A stretch of DNA of 7,801 nt, from positions 1 to 7,801 of the forward strand of contig JASJYE010000102.1 in assembly GCA_030123645.1 (NCBI GenBank). Direction: 5' to 3'. Below the pieces are notes generated by a model. That model was not told the origin of the DNA and did no database searches. It saw nothing but the letters and a program-made list of their open reading frames with translations. The position numbers and the translations under genes are program-made. Position 1 is the first letter of the stretch, and the number at the start of each line of letters is the position of its first letter. This document shows, one piece after another, positions 4,898 through 7,801 of the stretch. The stretch comes from Candidatus Hydrogenedentota bacterium (GTDB lineage Bacteria; Hydrogenedentota; Hydrogenedentia; Hydrogenedentales; GCA-2746185).

Positions 4898-6823
4898 TCA
4901 CCTGGCACTAATCTCGAAGTCCACCCGCTCCACCGCGACGTTGCCGGCCCGGTCCGAAACACGGAATTCAACGGTCCCCTTGCCGGCGGGCAGATTCTCG
5001 TCTTGTTCCCAAGTGAGCGACTCCATTTCCGGGTCGTATTCCATCAGAAGCCACCGGCCGTTGTACGTAGCGGAGAATTCATCCACACCGCTCCCCACGT
5101 CCGATATCGCCGCGCGAATTCTGGGTCGCGCCGATGCCATCTCCTGTCCCGATCTCGGGCGTATGTTCTTGATGCGCGGCGGCGCCGTGTCCTCCAACGC
5201 CGCGTAAGTGCCGAGCCGTGTAGCGCTAATGAAAAGCCGGCCGTCTTTCCTTGTCGTGGATTGGAATTCCCAGCGCTTCTTGCCTTGCTTATAGATGTGG
5301 ACCCGCGCGGGATCGGAAGCATTTGGCGGCATCGGCAAGGAGATGGCCAACGCTTCGTCTATCGGCGTGTCGGGATGGCCGATGCGGTAAGCGGACCCGA
5401 GCGCGCGTAGCGTCTTCCCCGGCGCCGCTTCGACCCGCTCCACCCGAATAAACAAGGCGCCGTAGGCGGTGTCTGTAGATGTCGTGATTTGAACCTCCCC
5501 GCGCACGTGCGTCTTAAGCCCGCCATGGCCTCGCTGGTCGACGATAAAATACTCCTCGCGCGCCTCTATCCGCGGATGAATCACGCTTAAGTGGACGCCT
5601 TTATCGTCCTTGCCCGGTACGTACGCCGCGCGAAAGGTCGTCTCATCGATCCGGCGAAACCGCGCCTCGGTAATTTGCCCGGCCCGCGTGCGCAGGACAG
5701 GCGCCTCGCCTTCAGCGCGCGCGAAGCGGGCGGTCACCACGAGCCATTCCGGGAAGTAGTCATAATCGACCGTGCCCCGATCACGGTTCTCCCCCGGCGG
5801 ATCGGGCGGCGCTGTATTGGGCGTGTACACAATCGGGATGCTAAGCGTGGCGCGGTTGGCGTGGAAGTCTTCCGCGATAATCCTTACGGTCTCCGACTCG
5901 CGCGTGGGTTGAAAGCGGCCGTCCGCAGCGGACTGCGCAAAGATTTCCGAGTCGTTTCCCGGCCACCGCCACTGCATAAGAAAGCGCCCGCGTTCTAATA
6001 GAAACGGGTGGTAGGCCACGACGCCGTCCTGACTGTTGCTGTACGACACGCGATCGTGACGCATCAGGAAAATCTCCTTCTCTTCCGAGGTCGTGCGTAC
6101 GCTATGGACGCCGAGGCGCGTCGCGCCGCCTTTTGCCAGGTCGACGATATCCGCGCCGAAGGCCACGGGACCGGAGATGTACACCGGCCCCGCGATATAC
6201 TCGGTGGCGGACAATTTTCTTACCCGGAGGACCGCGGGCAGCATGTCTCCGTTTATCGTCGTCTCGGGATCGAGCGGGATGACGGCGACGCCGCGAAATA
6301 CAGGCGCGCGGGAATCCGGCCACGTAATGCCGAGCAGTCGCGGATTAATTGGCGCGCCTGTGCGATCTCGAATCTCGTAATGGAGATGCGGCACGCCGAT
6401 CCCCGTTTGCCCGCTTTTCCCAATCAGTTGGCCGCGCGAGACCGGGAGTTCGTTAGCATCCGGGTAAAGGTCGACCGTGTATTTTTTGCGCTCGTGCTGG
6501 ACACGCCGGAGGTAGTCGCGAAACGCCGGCGCATAGTCATCCAGGTGCGCATATACGGCCGAATTGCCATCGTCAAGTTGGAGATAAATCGCTTTGCCGT
6601 ATCCGTAAGGCGAGCATCGAATGCGCGAAACGTAGCCGTCCGCCGCGGCGAAGACTTCCTTGCCGATAGGCCCCGTCCGGAGATCCACGCCCATGTGATA
6701 CCGGCCGACGCGATATTCGGCGAAGCTGGACGTCAGGACACGCGGGAGGCTTAGTGGCCAGGCGTACGCAGCGCTAGGATCCGCCGAAAGAGCCGTGAGG
6801 ATGACTACAAGAGCCGACTGCAT
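4898..6823 (-). CDS. Exported M23-family metallopeptidase with C-terminal Ig-like domain
   Basis: The 641-residue product begins with a short signal peptide, MQSALVVILTALSADPSAAYA, with probable cleavage after AYA (19-21). This places it in the periplasm or outside the cell. An M23 (LytM/lysostaphin-type) zinc endopeptidase domain follows directly (about 30-165). The metal and catalytic residues are all present: His43 and Asp47 in HMGVD, His93 in YAHLDD, and His146/His148 in PHLHYEIRD. The insertion between YAHL and the RGQLIGKSGQTGIG motif (about 98-130) resembles a long-loop M23 subgroup I recall in Bacteroidota. M23 enzymes usually cut peptide cross-links in peptidoglycan. Residues about 170-540 are beta-rich and unrecognised; 545-638 form an Ig-like domain (ISDVGSGVD, VSDRAGNVAVE). 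The start is supported by GGGGA 5 nt upstream. It lies 30 bp after the PPIase gene and is probably co-transcribed with it. Its stop abuts the HDOD gene's stop. Confidence 0.93.
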   Translation of the reverse strand: MQSALVVILTALSADPSAAYAWPLSLPRVLTSSFAEYRVGRYHMGVDLRTGPIGKEVFAAADGYVSRIRCSPYGYGKAIYLQLDDGNSAVYAHLDDYAPAFRDYLRRVQHERKKYTVDLYPDANELPVSRGQLIGKSGQTGIGVPHLHYEIRDRTGAPINPRLLGITWPDSRAPVFRGVAVIPLDPETTINGDMLPAVLRVRKLSATEYIAGPVYISGPVAFGADIVDLAKGGATRLGVHSVRTTSEEKEIFLMRHDRVSYSNSQDGVVAYHPFLLERGRFLMQWRWPGNDSEIFAQSAADGRFQPTRESETVRIIAEDFHANRATLSIPIVYTPNTAPPDPPGENRDRGTVDYDYFPEWLVVTARFARAEGEAPVLRTRAGQITEARFRRIDETTFRAAYVPGKDDKGVHLSVIHPRIEAREEYFIVDQRGHGGLKTHVRGEVQITTSTDTAYGALFIRVERVEAAPGKTLRALGSAYRIGHPDTPIDEALAISLPMPPNASDPARVHIYKQGKKRWEFQSTTRKDGRLFISATRLGTYAALEDTAPPRIKNIRPRSGQEMASARPRIRAAISDVGSGVDEFSATYNGRWLLMEYDPEMESLTWEQDENLPAGKGTVEFRVSDRAGNVAVERVDFEISAR

Positions 6824-6853
6824 GCCTTTCCCCGAGCCTGAACCGTCCGACTC
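6824..6853 (-). promoter_or_regulatory. Short PPIase-M23 intergenic gap with ribosome binding site
   Basis: Only 30 nt separate the PPIase stop (6854-6856) from the M23 ATG (6821-6823). The gap holds GGGGA (6829-6833 on the minus strand), 5 nt before the ATG, and neither a terminator nor a promoter-like pair, as expected inside an operon. Confidence 0.6.
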
Positions 6854-7801
6854 CTATTTCCGTTCCTTCCCGAGCTCGCTGCTGAGCGTCGCAAGGTTCT
6901 TGTCGAGTTCTAAGAAGACCTTTACCTCCGCCCCGTTATGAATGAGGGTATCGCAATGCTCGCGCACAACCCGGCCGCCCTCCTGCGCGAGAAGGCCGCG
7001 CCGAATCATGGGCCCCGCCTCGGTCAACGTTATCAGCGATGCTTCTTGTTTTTCCACAAGCATAATGATGTGGAAACCGAATTCGCTCTCGATAATATCG
7101 CTGATATCGTCGGGCTTCATCTTCATCGCGGCCTCAACTATAAACGGCCGTAGCTGATTGAGCGGTTGCATGCCCATATCGCCGCCACGCGCGCTGTCCG
7201 GCGTCTCCGAGAAGTTCTTCGCCACAGCATCGAAACTCTGGCCTGCGTATACCCGTGAGAGCGCGTCTGCGGCCCGTTTACGCGCGGTCCCCTTCTCTGG
7301 GGAATCGTTCTCGGGGCTAAAGTAGAGCTGCTTTATGTGGAGCCGGGACGGCCTGCTGAACTTCTCGCTCTCCGCCTCATATACTTCCTGGATCTTTTCG
7401 TCGTCTATCGAGACATCGCTTTCTTGGATGATGGTACGGCGCATTTTCTCGGTCAGGAGCGCGCGCTCTATAGCCGCGAGGATTTGCTCGCGCTCGCTGT
7501 AGCCCAGTTTCGCCAGGATCTCGTTTTCCGAAAATTCCCGGCTTTCTCTTTGAGACATCGCTTGTTGCAACTGCGTGAGTTGTGCGTCCCATGCCTTAAG
7601 TACGCTTTCCTTAGGCACCGTCAATTCGAGCTCGAGCGCCTCGTTGTATAGCAGGCCGCGTTCAACGAGCGTGCGGAGCACCATCATCGCCAATTCGGCC
7701 CGGGCGATGTCGGGAAAGTCATTCGTTCCGCGACTGCGGCCGAGGCGTTCAAGCTCTGCTTCATAGAGCCGCACAAATTCCTGCTTCTCGATGTTCTTGC
7801 C
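6854..7801 (-). CDS. Parvulin-type peptidyl-prolyl isomerase (SurA/PpiC-like), N-terminus beyond window
   Basis: The frame is open to the right edge, so the true start lies outside; 315 codons are visible. The GTG at 7772-7774 is an internal codon, because in-frame GKNIEKQEF precedes it and reads like the usual start of the N-terminal chaperone region. The first part (to about residue 150 of the visible chain) is helical and SurA-N-like. A rotamase domain follows (about 151-252): LHIKQLYF with the active-site His, VYAGQSFDAVAKNFSETPDSARGGDMGM, LRPFIVEAAMKMKPDDISDIIESEFGFHIIML with the second conserved His. A charged helical tail ends the protein. Members of this family are normally exported or membrane-anchored and assist folding of envelope proteins; the signal peptide would be outside this window. 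Being immediately upstream of the exported M23 peptidase suggests joint expression and perhaps assistance to that protein, which is inference. Confidence 0.92.
   Translation of the reverse strand, partial: GKNIEKQEFVRLYEAELERLGRSRGTNDFPDIARAELAMMVLRTLVERGLLYNEALELELTVPKESVLKAWDAQLTQLQQAMSQRESREFSENEILAKLGYSEREQILAAIERALLTEKMRRTIIQESDVSIDDEKIQEVYEAESEKFSRPSRLHIKQLYFSPENDSPEKGTARKRAADALSRVYAGQSFDAVAKNFSETPDSARGGDMGMQPLNQLRPFIVEAAMKMKPDDISDIIESEFGFHIIMLVEKQEASLITLTEAGPMIRRGLLAQEGGRVVREHCDTLIHNGAEVKVFLELDKNLATLSSELGKERK

Noticed and set aside
6008..6754. 248-codon open frame on the plus strand within the M23 gene
   Set aside because: It is antisense to the catalytic and signal-peptide region of a clear M23 peptidase, and its arginine-rich translation has no recognisable domain.
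1..7801. Search for CRISPR arrays, tRNAs, rRNAs, transposon ends and defence genes
   Set aside because: No regularly spaced repeats, cloverleaf-like segments, terminal inverted repeats with a transposase, or defence-type proteins are visible. Coding density and gene types look like ordinary chromosome.

Overview
This 7.8 kb window is a stretch of bacterial chromosome with five clear protein-coding genes plus one that runs off the right edge. It is fairly GC-rich, with G/C-biased third codon positions. I see no rRNA, tRNA, CRISPR array, insertion sequence or phage gene. The gene content (a SurA/PpiC-type peptidyl-prolyl isomerase, an exported M23 peptidase, an NtrC-type sigma-54 activator, and an MshEN-HDOD signalling protein) fits a diderm, probably little-studied environmental lineage. 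The sequence alone does not fix the phylum; Hydrogenedentota-, Planctomycetota-, Acidobacteriota- or delta-proteobacteria-like groups are all possible.

Layout. (1) Minus strand, 97-975: murB, the peptidoglycan-precursor reductase. After its stop codon, bases 1-96 hold an open minus-strand frame with a basic start that could be the beginning of the next gene of a dcw-type cluster; this is weakly supported. (2) Plus strand, 1082-1861: an MtfA-family zinc metallopeptidase, divergent from murB across a 106-bp promoter region. (3) Plus strand, 1961-3355: a sigma-54-dependent response regulator whose AAA+ domain is intact but whose receiver domain has lost the Mg2+-binding acidic pair. (4) Plus strand, 3572-4897: a signalling protein with an MshEN-like N-terminal domain and a C-terminal HDOD domain, after a 216-bp intergenic region with an imperfect palindrome and an extended -10 promoter. 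(5) Minus strand, 4898-6823: a secreted M23 endopeptidase with a beta-rich C-terminal half and a terminal Ig-like domain; its stop codon directly abuts that of gene 4. (6) Minus strand, 6854-7801: a parvulin-type PPIase, cut by the window edge, upstream of and probably co-transcribed with gene 5.

Together the window combines cell-wall synthesis and remodelling (MurB, M23), envelope protein folding (PPIase), and a regulatory block (sigma-54 activator, HDOD protein). No histidine kinase or other partner of the activator is present. I found no defence system or obviously new multi-gene system. The best leads are the degenerate receiver, a -24/-12 promoter-like element lying over that gene's ribosome binding site, and the degenerate ligand and metal motifs of the MshEN-HDOD protein.
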